From Homalodisca vitripennis (Eukaryota > Arthropoda > Insecta > Hemiptera > Cicadellidae): a stretch of 64,000 bases of DNA. The notes beneath the pieces are model-generated. The model was given only the letters and a program-made list of their open reading frames with translations, did no database searches and was not told the DNA's origin. The stretch is taken from contig NW_025777530.1 in the NCBI RefSeq assembly GCF_021130785.1, positions 1 to 64,000 of the forward strand, read 5' to 3'. Each line of letters starts with the position of its first letter. Positions within the stretch are counted from its first letter, which is position 1. Both the position numbers and the translations under genes were made by a program. Positions 35,195-46,521 of this stretch are shown here, piece after piece.

Positions 35195-35800
35195 AATTAC
35201 ATTTTAATTTTCAGTAGGCCCTTCTTCATTAATAATAACTTTTTCTTAAAATTTTGTATGCAAAATGTTTCAAAAGCATTCAAGTGTGTTGTGTTTGTAA
35301 CTTTGTTAACTTTTTAATAATCGTAAATTAATCGTAAATTCTTATTAGATATGATGTGACCAGATTCAATACAGTGTTCTGCAATAGCATCTTTTTTAGT
35401 TTGTCCATATTTTATTCATGAAAAGAGTTGGAATTGTGTAATAACGTTCCCTTTTGTTTGAAAAATGTACAATTTCTCACAGTCGTGCAATTTAATTTCA
35501 TAAATTCCTGGTTTGTTTTTAAATAAGCTTTTGTCTTTGTGATTTTCCAAAAAATTTTTAAACTTATTGTTTGTTTTTTACGTGATAAGTTTCTTTGTAC
35601 GCTATTTAAAAGTTATCTGTAACTTATTTGAAATATTTCTGTATGTTGTACATATGAATTCCAGTTTTCTGTATTGAAATGGTAGTAATGTTTTGGATTT
35701 TCTTCCTTTTCTTTTGATTAATTTGTGAAGTATGTTGTCAATAAGTTGTGTGGTAACCTTTAAACATTATTTGATCAAGTTGTTTACTTACTTCATTACA
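35195..35800 (-). pseudogene. Penelope-like element remnant with GIY-YIG domain
   Basis: This is the C-terminal part of a Penelope-like retroelement protein, read on the minus strand in pieces. A linker piece (about 35750-35615) reads LIDNILHKLIKRKGRKSKT and LLPFQYRKLEF. It is followed by FKNFLENHKDKSLFKNKPGI, with GIYEIKLHDCEK starting the GIY-YIG endonuclease domain (about 35510-35470). AIAEHCIESGHI (about 35385-35350) and a terminal MKKGLLK (about 35215) follow. The YIG half is mutated (LYIFQT where the family has YIGQT). Stops and frameshifts occur near 35600, 35435 and 35325. In the family this domain nicks target DNA and lies after a telomerase-like reverse transcriptase, which is not readable here. 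Confidence 0.7.
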
Positions 35801-36060
35801 ACTTTGCATTTTTTACATTAATATAAAGATCTTGTTACTCGTAAGTAAGTCAGTTTGCCTAATCCTGGAGATAACTTGCATAATCCCAAAGAGAATTCAA
35901 TCGTGCTCTTGCTTTCATATGCTTTGAAACATTGCCTTAGGTGTTAAAAGAGCTCGGATAGGCATATGGCCAGTTGTACCTCGTGCAATTCTAGCAGAGA
36001 TTCAATGGTTTTGCATTGACCGTCAAGGATAATTTTATGACATGTTTTACGTCTTACGTT
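35801..36060 (-). pseudogene. Possible further decayed Penelope-like sequence
   Basis: On the minus strand this stretch keeps short amino-acid stretches consistent with the region between reverse transcriptase and GIY-YIG, but with frequent stops. I could not place any catalytic RT motif. It may belong to the element at 35195-35800. Confidence 0.25.
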
Positions 36061-38225
36061 GGATTTAATTAAGGTAAATTAAATTTACGTACTTTTGATA
36101 TACTGAATTAAGTTGTGATATATTCGTAACTGTAAATATTTCAACCTGAAAATTAACAACCCAGTTCGTATACTCGTTACAGAAATACATTAAATTCTTA
36201 ATAAACATAGCGTTATGCATTCCTTCCAAACTTCTAATGTAAAAACACCGCTTATAAACATGTAATTTTTTAACCTGTTATAACATTTTTTAAACTATGA
36301 GCTAAAATTGGAAAATGTTTGGTAATAAATATTTATGAAATAAAATATCATGTATAATAGTAAATTAATTTTATTAAAGTTCTGTTTACCGATGAGCATA
36401 AGGGTTTTCTCCACCCAGTATGGTCAAGTGTCCTCGGGATGACTGGAAGCTTTATATTCCTTACAAAGTTATTTCTATATTCACATAAGAAAGAGACCAA
36501 TTGAATTTGACCCTTCAAATCGAATAGTCCCTTTACAAGGAGGGCAAAATGTTTCGCATTATGTGTAAATAGATATGTTGTGTTTGTTTCCTTTTTCAAT
36601 GTGATTTATTTTTTGTGCATTGTTTTATAACAAACTATTGTTTGCTTTTGGATTAAAGTATGAATTATATCATTAACAATAGTTTTTTGGACTTGTAATT
36701 ACAAAAATTATTACTAATCATTCTTTTGGAAATATGTAGTAGCTGAATTATAAAATACTATTTTTCAATCATAAATGTGGTATGATAAACTTCGCGGAAA
36801 CACTATATGTAAACTTCAATACAACACAAAAAGTGTCAACTGTAAATCTACTGCGTTGCTAAAAAAAATTTGTTAGTATCATAAATCTACTAAATTAAGA
36901 GAAGCATGATATAATATTTAGGGATATCCAATATATATGTTTAAATTGTATACTTTAACAGAAAGTTCTCCAAACACTATACCATAAAAAAGATTATATC
37001 ATTATATATTGAAATTTTGAAAACTACGCTATTCTAACTATAATTTGAATATTTTCCTCTCTATTTACTACCAACTGCTACAGTGAAGAACAATTTCGAA
37101 ATATCCAATCTGTAATGTGATGTGCCAACCAGTCAATGTAACTAGTTCTAGTTCCATTCAAATTAGATAGAGAAGACACATCAAACATCGAAGGTTCAAG
37201 TCACTGTAAAGATTCAGTGTCTCAGGAAACGAAGAACTTGAATGTTATCACCTAACTAAGAGTAGTACAAGCTCGCCAATACACATCTGGGAGTCGTATA
37301 ACTATCTCTCGGGATATACTGTAGTCTGTTGGTACACGTCTATGTGGCAATTTTATTAGTGTACAAATGCTCATTAAAAAACCAACACTAAATAAACCAA
37401 ATCTATAAATATAATGTACATATAAAATGATTCAGTCCACCATTTAAATTGATTGATATTAAACTTTTATTGACAATATACGGTGCAAAGAAATATTTTG
37501 AACTACACGATAGGATTATCATCTTTTTTAGTCTATATGAGTCCTTCGCAGAATTATACCACCGACGTATTATTATTTCGACGTGTTTTTCACGTATTTG
37601 TGGCATGAATACTGTATACATTAAATGGCCGTAGTACGCATTTCAGTATAAGGCGCCTTTCTATTCCATTGTCTGTTGTAAGGTTTTGTAGGGTTGGTTT
37701 AGTTTAAGATTAAGGTTGTGACATATTTTGAGCAAGGGTTGCTGTGAGAGGATTTAATAATAGGTTAGATTGGCAGTACAAATACCCTCAAATGAACCAA
37801 CACATTTATTTGTGACAACATTTCATTAAATCGATTAATTGATTGCGTCAATCGACATATTAAGCACAAAACTTAATGTCTTAATACTTTGAAGACATAT
37901 TTAATATTAAATTATTCATTACAATTTATTTTGAATTTAATTCATTATAACATTTACTAGTAATTTTGTAGTGTTGCAATAATAATGAGTTCATGGACTA
38001 ACATGAGAAACTTTCTTTAAAATAGCTAAACATTTACATGAATTTATATTTTCGAAATTGTGAACATTTAAATAGATATGGAATAGAAAATGATTAATGA
38101 ACCCTAAAATATACTAAGTTCTTAAAATTACTTACATTTTATTTCACATCACACTTATTACGCCTAGAGATATTTTTCCGCACACGAACACAAACACTCC
38201 CGAACTTCACTTTTCGAATTCCCGG
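36061..38225. other. Gene-free DNA
   Basis: AT-rich and unassigned. The short open frames at 36348-36599 (-), 37403-37621 (-) and 37449-37634 (+) lack motifs. Confidence 0.5.
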
Positions 38226-38260
38226 CCTCCACTTCCTCCTCTCCTCCTTCTTCTTCAGTT
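38226..38260 (-). promoter_or_regulatory. Possible polypurine tract of a retrovirus-like element
   Basis: The plus strand is an almost pure pyrimidine run (CCACTTCCTCCTCTCCTCCT, then TCTTCTTC). On the minus strand it is therefore a purine tract lying downstream of the envelope remnant. Such tracts prime plus-strand DNA next to the 3' LTR. No LTR pair could be matched, so this is only a suggestion. Confidence 0.25.
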
Positions 38261-38779
38261 TTGATGTTCTTCTCCCGCCAGCTCATTGACCACGCCTCTG
38301 CCAAATCTCTCCATCATAATTGGTGAGTAACAATTTTCCATATCAGCATGGCTGTCCCTTACATTGTCGCACGGTTTTTACAAATAAGCATTTCCTGTTT
38401 GTTCACCATCGGCGTCTGGGCGGATGTGCGTATCTACTTACATCCGGAGGATGTTTGTCTCGAATTGCAATACGAGACTTCCTTTCCAGCAACTATCTGT
38501 ACATCTATTCTATGAATTTTATTTTACTAATAATACATATGTCTTACATTCCCCTGGCTTAATGACGATTCTACCTACGAATCGTACTTATTGTCTAATT
38601 AAGGTTATCCATTGGGTAGTCACGTTCATGTACTGTAGGCTTCAGGAATTTTATTTTGATGTTATTAATGTGGATGAAGTAGAGGTTTATAAAAAGAAGT
38701 AGTGTTATTATAGAAGTCCAGGCTAATAAAATGTACAAAATGAGTTCCATGTTGTTTACTATGTTTTTGTCGTCGTGCT

Positions 38780-39400
38780 TTAGCTGGAAGTGGTGTTGTC
38801 TTTGTAGATTGTGAACAAAGCAGGTGAATGCGCAGGTAGCTCGGAGAGTAGGTAGTGTTGTTGTGTTGAGAATGCTGTGTAGACATCTTCCTTCTTGTCT
38901 GCCAAGTCATGTATTTGGTGTTCTGTCGCAATGTCATAACACCATTCGAAGAAATCTCCGACGAACGTGAGCGATCTTCTGTTTCTATCTGGTTGCTGTC
39001 TTTGGATGAATGGGAGGTGTTCTGCTACCATTTGTTGATGTATGAGGGTTTCTAATGTAGAAAGGTTGCTCTGTATCTTGCAATAGGTTTGGGAGTTGTT
39101 GAGGTTTTAGGGCAGAAATTTAGAGAGGGTTCGTTTTTAGGTAAATTTTGCTGTGTGTTGAAAGGAATTTTGTATAATATAGGGATGGAACTGATATAAG
39201 GTAGTGTCTGAGGCATTGGAGTAAAGTACGCTCCTGTGAAGATTTGTACTAGAGGCTTATTGGGTTCTTCTGTGTTGTGGGTTGATGTGCTGGCAAAGGT
39301 GGTCGAAAGAGGCATGGCAAGTGCTGTGAGTAGTAGTAGGAAGTGCTGTGAAGACTCAATTTGTCTCGTGGGTGGTCGGGACGGTTATAGTGCTGTAGAC
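38780..39400 (-). pseudogene. Insect-retrovirus (errantivirus)-type envelope remnant
   Basis: Two out-of-register minus-strand frames look like the N-terminal half of a fusion glycoprotein of the type carried by insect errantiviruses and baculoviruses. The upstream piece (about 39345-39052) has a leucine-rich, signal-peptide-like segment ending in an Ala/Ser/Thr stretch. It is followed by GAYFTP and PILYKIPF-like blocks. The downstream piece (39031-38780) contains a furin-type RNRR (38986-38975), followed at once by a hydrophobic FVGDFF-type segment where the fusion peptide would sit. The frames are separated by a break near 39040. The transmembrane end is not found. It has the same orientation as the Gypsy pol at 40.9-43.9 kb but lies 1.5 kb away, so it may belong to another element. 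Confidence 0.5.
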
Positions 39401-39438
39401 TGGTGTCTTGTAGATTGGTGTCTTGTAGACTGGTTTCT
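39394..39438. repeat. 15-bp tandem triplet
   Basis: Three head-to-tail units, TGTAGACTGGTGTCT, TGTAGATTGGTGTCT and TGTAGACTGGTTTCT. The length is in phase with codons and lies just upstream of the envelope remnant. Confidence 0.9.
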
Positions 39439-40940
39439 CAGGTTGTGGTTGGTTTTTCTGGTGTCATAATTCTAAAACTTAATATCTACAGGTTACATAT
39501 ACATTTCAGTTTAATATTTTGTAATTAATACACATTTATGTCTAAGGTTTTTATTTACAGAAATCTTTTAATAACCTCTCGATGGTGTGTCGTATTTCCC
39601 TAGCTCTATGTAATAATGTTTTTACTAAGCATCTTAATCTCTAGTGTTCTTAAATAAGGTTCGAAATTATGTAATTTTATCATATTACAAAACGATACTA
39701 CGCACCTTTGTTTGTGAGGCATATGTAATATCCCTTCTTTGTGCTTATTGTCCATAGTTATCATCATGATTATAATATATGTTGCCAAAAGAAGGCTGTA
39801 TAGTTTGTTAATGAGCAATATTGCCGTGTTAATACATGCTATTTAGATATATGTTACTTTCCTTCAATGTTAGATTAGCTTTGTAATAATTAAACATGTT
39901 ATATAAGTCATTTACATGTCATATATTGAAGTATTTGTTTATCCTAGGATTATATAATATAGAACATGTATGTCTCTTTCTTTGAGATGCATCTCAGGAA
40001 AATTGAGTCCTTGTAGGGTATATTATGTTAACACTGCTATCTACTAACTTAAATAAATATGATATATGTAGTACACTTTATCATATTTTATATTCTTTAT
40101 TACTAGGCTATGTATACACGTATCCCTCAGGTAAGTATAATATGTACGTTGTGTCAAGTTAGAGTACGCTTTGTTACTGTAGTAAACGAGTACGTGGGAA
40201 ACATTACTTGCACACTAAGCTGTCTGAGCCACCAGGGCCCTTGGCGACCCAGACCGCCGGTACAAGGCAATGCCCCCTAGTCATAGTCACAACACAGTCG
40301 GTGTAGTATAGCGTGGGAAGTTAGTTGAGTTAGCAGAAAACTTATCTGCCTGGGAGACATACCAGAGTCACAGTCAAGTCTTACTAGCCAGTCTAAGTAC
40401 GGTTACCGTGGGTTACAGGCTCTGCTCGTGTCGTGTCGTGTGTGCTGTGTTAGTGTCCTGTGTATTGGGATTATCTATACCAATATCTTTGGTACGTGTA
40501 ACCTATCACTTAATCACTAAATTACAGTAAACCTCACATTAAAATACAAAGTTAGGCGTTTTAATTTTCTAAAACTTTTATGTCTTTATTCTCTATCGTT
40601 TTCCGACACAACATCGAGATTTTAATATATATTTTTATTTCTGTTAGACTTACTTCAGTGACTCTCAAGGTTATATAACGTTATAATGAATCATTCAAAC
40701 CGTAATCAAGTTAACCGGTCTCTCAACTCCTGGAGTATAATACCTATTTTTTTTAAAGCGATTCTTGCGTGACTATGTAGTAGCTTTTTACCCTCATCTA
40801 TTATGAAATTATTGCGAATATACTTTTCACTCTCTTCAAATTTTACTACAAGTCAGTGAGTGCATAGTGATGTTCATGAGAAATATTGTATATATTATTC
40901 TTGAATATTTTATTATTGCTCAAGTCCCTTCATATTTGTT
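39439..40940. other. Non-coding stretch beside Gypsy pol
   Basis: No coding region is recognised. 40190-40460 is richer in GC than its surroundings. Because it lies downstream of the integrase end (minus strand), it could include a 3' LTR. The second LTR that would prove this is not in the window, so I do not call one. Confidence 0.4.
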
Positions 40941-43936
40941 TTATATTCTCTTATAGAATAATTTCATTCTAGCAACATGTATTGGTTGTTCTGTTAACCT
41001 TCCCCTGTGGTAAATTTCTACTGCATATGTCACTTCGTTAATTTTTTTCTTGACAACGAAAGGACCTCTAATTGGTGTTTGAAATTTACTATATTTTTTT
41101 GTGTGGTCTTTCGGGAAATGGACCAAGACTTCATCGCCGGGGTTTAAATCCAAATGAGTTTTGTCACGGTCAAAGTATTTCTTTTGCGCTTCCTGGGCTT
41201 TTTTCATGATTTTCGGCATATCTTTGCGTATTTGCTCTAAAATTTCTATATTTTCCAACACCATTTTTTCGGGATTAACCTGTAAATATATACAATCAGA
41301 CGGTAAGTTAGCTTCGTAACCAAACATGAGGTAGTGCGGTGTGTAGCCTGTTGAAATGTTTACAGACGTGTTGTAGGCAAAGGTAACTATTTGTACGTAT
41401 TTTGACCAAGTTTGGGGTTTTTCCACAAACGTAATGAGATATTGCCTTGATTAGCGTGTGGTTGTATTTTTCAACCGCACCTTGTACTTGTGACATATAA
41501 GCAGCGCCTGGCCTTTGTTCAATCCCGAGTGCATTTAGTAACTGTGAAATTACAGAATTCATAAAGTGCGTTCCTCTGTCATGATTAATAATTCTAGGAA
41601 ATCCAAATGTGCAGAATAGATTTAATAATTTTTGCGCTACTGTGTTCGCATCTGCATTTCTACAAGGGGTTGCAAATGCCATTCTAGTGCAGGCATCGGT
41701 TGCAACTAGGATATATTTGTAACCATTACTTTGTGTAATATTACCTACAAAGTCTATTGTTATTCTGTCAAAGGGTTTTATGGAGGGTGGAATAGGTTGT
41801 AGTAGGCCGTAATTTTTGTTCGTTTTTGGCCTACGTAGTTGAAATTCTTCACAAGATTTTGTATATTGGAGGATATCACGGTACATATTCGGCCAGTGAT
41901 ATCGTAATTTTATTTTTGAAGCTGTTTTGTAATGTGATAAGTGTCCACCCGTGTAGGGGTTGTCATGGAATATTTTTAATATTTCTTGTGTTTGTTTTTG
42001 GGGTATAGCCAATAAGTTTCTAGTTTCTTGTCCGTTGAAGGTTTTGAAATATAACAATCCATCTATTTCTTCGTAATGTCTTGAAGCCCGTCTGATTTTT
42101 TTATTTACCGCCTCAGGTGAGGTCATCGCAAGGCGTATTTGTTTTAAATAACTGTCTTGAGCTTGTAGTAGGGGTAGATTTGTCTGTATTAAAGTATTGA
42201 CAGTTAAACACACGTCCGTAAATTCTTCATCCAAAGGTTGTTCTAAAGGATTTCTGCTTAAGGCGTCTGCTAACACGTTTGTAGCGCCACGTTTATGTTT
42301 TACTACAATGTCGTAGTCTGTTAATGACAGTGCTAATCTGTTTAATCTAGTGGAAGTGTGCTTAAAATTTTTATAAAACTGTAATGCGGCACAGTCCGTA
42401 TAAACTGTTGTTTGTCTACCAAGCGTGAATTCTCTGAAGTAGTTCACAGCATAGGTTAGTGCTAGCATTTCACGTTCAGCATTACTGTAACGCATTTGGG
42501 TATTTGAATATTTTTTTTGACATGTAATAAATTGGGTACATTCTATTATTTTCTTCATCTAACTGTACTAACGCTGCTCCGCATCCAATCAAACTGCTAT
42601 CTACATAAATGTGTGCTTCCCTGTTGTCCTTCCAATGTGATAGTAATGGTGGGTTTGTCAAAATTTGTTTGATTTTTATAAAAGCCTGTTCACATAGATC
42701 CGTCCATTTAAATGCCATGTTTTTATTTGAATCTTTTATTATCTCAGTAAGGGGTTGTGCTATTTTGGCATAATTTTGGATGAATCTGCGGAAGAATCCT
42801 GAGCATCCTAAAAATTGTCTCACTTGCCTTACACAAGTTGGTCTTTTAAATTCGGTGATAGCTTCTACTGACTGTTTTTGGGGTAAAATGCCTTCCCGTG
42901 ATACCTCGTGTCCTAAAATGTTTACACTTTTGTAGAGAAATTTACACTTTTTTGTATTTAGTTTCAAATTAGCTTTTTCTAGTTCTTCTAATATAGTTTC
43001 TAGATTATGTAAGTCATTTTCAAATGAGTCACCATAACAAATTAGGTCATCCACGTAACAGATGACTTTATTATAAAGGTGACGGTTTAATATCGCATTC
43101 AAGGCTTTACTAAATAATGTGGTTGAAGTTGAAAGTCCCATCGGCAGTCGGCAAAACTGTAGAAGTCTATCAGGTGTTTTTATGGCTAGGATGTGCCTAT
43201 CTTCTTTCCTAACCTCCATGGAATAAAATGCATTTTTAAGGTCTAATTTTGTAAATGTGTGCGCTTTGTTCAAAGAGCTTAAAACCAGGTTTACTGAAGG
43301 AATGGGGTGGGCATCTGTTTTCAACTGTGCATTAACCTTCCTGAGATCAGCTACCATTCTGTCGCTTCCATCTTTATTTTTCACTAAAAATACTGGGCTT
43401 GCATATTCTGTGTAATCCTGACATTCCTCTAATATTTTTGCTTGTACTAAATCGTCCAATAATTTGTTTAATTTTTCCCTTTCTGTTTTACTCTGCCTAT
43501 ACGGTGGTGAGTTTACAGGTTTCGTATTTGGTTTTAATTCGAGTTGAACAGGAGGTATGTTTGCAGGAGTTAAATCGATTACCTTTGTTGTAAATATGTG
43601 TCTGTATTTTTGTAAAAACGTCAAGGACTTGTTTGTGTTCTTGGAGGGTTAAATGTGGTGAGATATCAAATACTATGCCGTCCTTATCTGTCAATATTGT
43701 TTTTCCTGTGTCAGTTGTAGTGGTATGGTGTTCCAGGGTAGGCTGTGCTTCGAGAGTTGGGTAATGTATATGTCCTATCGTAGTATGTGCGGGTATCCTT
43801 TTTGGGAAATTTGATGCGTTATAAATATTTACAATTGTATCTGTACCATCTTCCCCTTCTGTAAGATATGCATGACATTTCTTTTTTATTCTTAGATTCC
43901 TATCTGTTTCGATGGCTGTTCGAGACTCTATACCTA
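40941..43936 (-). pseudogene. Ty3/Gypsy pol (left copy)
   Basis: This is a polyprotein of a Ty3/Gypsy LTR retrotransposon, read right to left. The RT (43624-42482 frame) has TKLDLKNAFYSMEV, QFCRLPMGLSTS, the catalytic YVDD (near 43055) and LGHEVSREGI. The RNase H follows (IYVDSSLIGCG, NAEREMLALTYA, YTDCAAL, NVLADALSRNP). Integrase has a zinc-binding H-H-C region, then IDFVGN, HDRGTHF and GAVEKYNHTL for the D-D-E triad; the C-terminal domain ends at 40941. The last zinc Cys is Phe (SCEEF). Frameshifts lie near 43615 (a run of five T), 42520 and 41410. Gag, protease and LTRs are missing: LINE B interrupts the N-terminal side at 43937. Confidence 0.9.
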
Positions 43937-44814
43937 TAGTCAATAGTCAATAGTCAATTTTTTATTGCGGAGACAAAATACATTTGTATAGCAAACGTCA
44001 AATATGTTAAAATTTGGACATACATACCACATCGAGCTCTCATTCAGACATACATTTGATCACTCATTCCACGTTCATCCATCGCCAATAATTCCCACTT
44101 CGTTCTAGAGTCAGTCTTGTTATTGTGTGGTCTCCCAGTCATACTCCAGAAACTCTTTTATATTGTAAAATGCATTTGACGCTAAACAGCGTTTTAAACG
44201 AGTTTTTAACGCCTTGAGCGTCGAGGCTTTTCTTAATTCATTAGGCAATCTGTTAATAAAATGAACCCCTGCCTGTGAAGGCAAGCGTTCATAAACCACC
44301 GTCCTGTGTCTCCCAGTTCGGTAGTTGTCTCTGCCTCTAGTCCCGTACGAGTGAATGTCTCGGCCCGTAATCAAGGCACATTTAGACATACAATACAACG
44401 TTGTTTGTAAAATGTAGAGGCTAGGCAGAGTTAACAGTTGCAACCTTTTGAAAGTTGACCTGCACGACTCTCTAAACTTTAATTTTGCAATGGTGCGGAT
44501 CGCTCGCTTCTGTAATTTAAACACTCTTGAAAATTGGTTCCTTGCACAGGCACCCCATAGTACCAATCCGTAAGTGAGGTGTGGATAAATCAAGCCATAA
44601 TACGCCGTTATCAGAACTTGACTTGGGCAGTATTTGGCTAGAGACCTCAGAACATAAATGCCTGAGGCTAATTTTGAGCAAACGTGATCGATGTGAACAT
44701 TCCATGTCAAACCTTGATCAAGGTAAATTCCAAGGAATTTTGAGGAATAGACTTCTTCTAGTATTGTATCCGCTAACATAACGCTAGGTCCATACTCAAA
44801 GTCTACTGGGTTTA
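41765..44814 (-). repeat. Left arm of a 3.05-kb inverted repeat
   Basis: The complement of this segment is repeated at 45643-48693. The position sum stays at 90457-90458 from end to end. I saw only three one-base indels: left +T at about 43615, right +A at about 47611 and right +1 near 48452. The left arm contains Gypsy pol plus the LINE B 3' part. Gypsy continues past the outer end, to 40941. Confidence 0.92.
43937..44814 (-). pseudogene. LINE B 3' part (left copy)
   Basis: These are the last 219 or more codons of LINE B ORF2 (44779-44120, MLADTILEEVYSSKFLGIYL to YDWETTQ) plus the 3' untranslated region. The tail TTGACTA-TTGACTA-TTGACTA (43937-43960 on the complement) abuts Gypsy sequence. 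The amino-acid sequence is identical to that of the right copy. The part containing RT motifs is missing: the copy stops at 44814, about 12 bp from the start of the opposite copy. It is a product of the inverted duplication, not an independent insertion, because the LINE-Gypsy junction is the same base in both arms. Confidence 0.9.
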
Positions 44815-44826
44815 AAGCTCTTACTT

Positions 44827-46521
44827 AGCTCTTTAAAAAATCGAATGATCTTAATTCAAACTCAATGTGGCTCATAAAAAAATGCTCGAAGCATATTGTG
44901 AGGCCTCTGACCGCCTTGATAAATTCCTCATTTCATTTGGGAGTTTTTCCCTCACTCCTGAAGATGTCAAAAGTAACCCCTATCTTTAAAAAAGACGACC
45001 CTACACTCATGAATAACTATCGGCCTGTCTCTATTTTGCCTATTTTAAGCAAACTATTTGAAAAGTTGTTTTTAGTGCGAATGCTTCAGTTTCTGAATAA
45101 ACACAATCAGCTCTCAAATGACCAATTTGGCTTCAGAAAGGGCAAATCGACAATAGATGCAATTGTGGGTCTTGTCGATATGATTGTAGAGGGATTGGAA
45201 AGTCGAAATCACACTTTAAGTGTGTTTCTCGATTTATCTAAAGCTTTCGATTGTGTTGACCATATTACACTGCTTGACAGACTGGAATCGCATGGCATCC
45301 GAGGCGTGCCTCTCACATGGCTTAGTTCATTCCTAAGCCATAGAACTCAAGTTGTCCAAATTTCTAATCATATTTCAAATTCTGTAAATATGAGTTATGG
45401 AGTTCCTCAAGGATCCATTCTCAGTCCAATTCTCTTCCTGCTTTATGTTAATGACATAAAATCATCACTACCACACGGGAAAATCGTGCAGTATGCTGAT
45501 GATACGACTCTTTGTTTTAACGAATCTTCGAAATCAGATTTGGAACAAAACGCATTTGTTGGAATGAACAATTGTGTCCAACATTTTCATAGCCTCAATC
45601 TAAATACAAATTCATCTAAATCTAACGTTTTAAATTTCACTATAAACCCAGTAGACTTTGAGTATGGACCTAGCGTTATGTTAGCGGATACAATACTAGA
45701 AGAAGTCTATTCCTCAAAATTCCTTGGAATTTACCTTGATCAAGGTTTGACATGGAATGTTCACATCGATCACGTTTGCTCAAAATTAGCCTCAGGCATT
45801 TATGTTCTGAGGTCTCTAGCCAAATACTGCCCAAGTCAAGTTCTGATAACGGCGTATTATGGCTTGATTTATCCACACCTCACTTACGGATTGGTACTAT
45901 GGGGTGCCTGTGCAAGGAACCAATTTTCAAGAGTGTTTAAATTACAGAAGCGAGCGATCCGCACCATTGCAAAATTAAAGTTTAGAGAGTCGTGCAGGTC
46001 AACTTTCAAAAGGTTGCAACTGTTAACTCTGCCTAGCCTCTACATTTTACAAACAACGTTGTATTGTATGTCTAAATGTGCCTTGATTACGGGCCGAGAC
46101 ATTCACTCGTACGGGACTAGAGGCAGAGACAACTACCGAACTGGGAGACACAGGACGGTGGTTTATGAACGCTTGCCTTCACAGGCAGGGGTTCATTTTA
46201 TTAACAGATTGCCTAATGAATTAAGAAAAGCCTCGACGCTCAAGGCGTTAAAAACTCGTTTAAAACGCTGTTTAGCGTCAAATGCATTTTACAATATAAA
46301 AGAGTTTCTGGAGTATGACTGGGAGACCACACAATAACAAGACTGACTCTAGAACGAAGTGGGAATTATTGGCGATGGATGAACGTGGAATGAGTGATCA
46401 AATGTATGTCTGAATGAGAGCTCGATGTGGTATGTATGTCCAAATTTTAACATATTTGACGTTTGCTATACAAATGTATTTTGTCTCCGCAATAAAAAAT
46501 TGACTATTGACTATTGACTAT
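44827..46521 (+). CDS. LINE B, 5'-truncated, with intact RT reading frame
   Basis: The ORF2 C-terminal two thirds is open to 46337; the first in-frame stop upstream is at 44826-44828 and the first ATG is at 44865 (490 codons). RT motifs are all present and spaced normally: VTPIFKKDDP, YRPVSILPILSKLFEK, QFGFRKGKSTIDAI, FLDLSKAFDCVDH, YGVPQGSILSPILF and QYADDTTL. A CR1-like C-terminal region follows (LGIYLDQGLTW, YGLVLWGACAR, LLTLPSLYIL, FINRLPNEL, EFLEYDW). The endonuclease and ORF1 are absent, so the copy cannot move by itself. The 3' end is AATAAAAAATTGACTATTGA with three TTGACTA units, then Gypsy at about 46522. Related to LINE A but a distinct family. Confidence 0.9.

Noticed and set aside
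36348..36599. 83-codon minus-strand open frame as a gene
   Set aside because: Length is within chance for this composition and no domain is visible.
39470..40940. 3' LTR of the left Gypsy copy
   Set aside because: The position is right, but there is no second LTR in the window to align and no convincing TG...CA ends, so boundaries cannot be supported.
44815..45642. Twin-priming inversion as the origin of the head-to-head LINE B copies
   Set aside because: Twin priming inverts the 5' segment of one LINE. Here the left piece duplicates the 3' end and carries the flanking Gypsy with it, so the whole locus was duplicated.
44581..45940. Four 62-66 codon frames mirrored at 44517-44781 and 45676-45940
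   Set aside because: They are shadows of LINE B ORF2 in other frames, duplicated by the inverted repeat.
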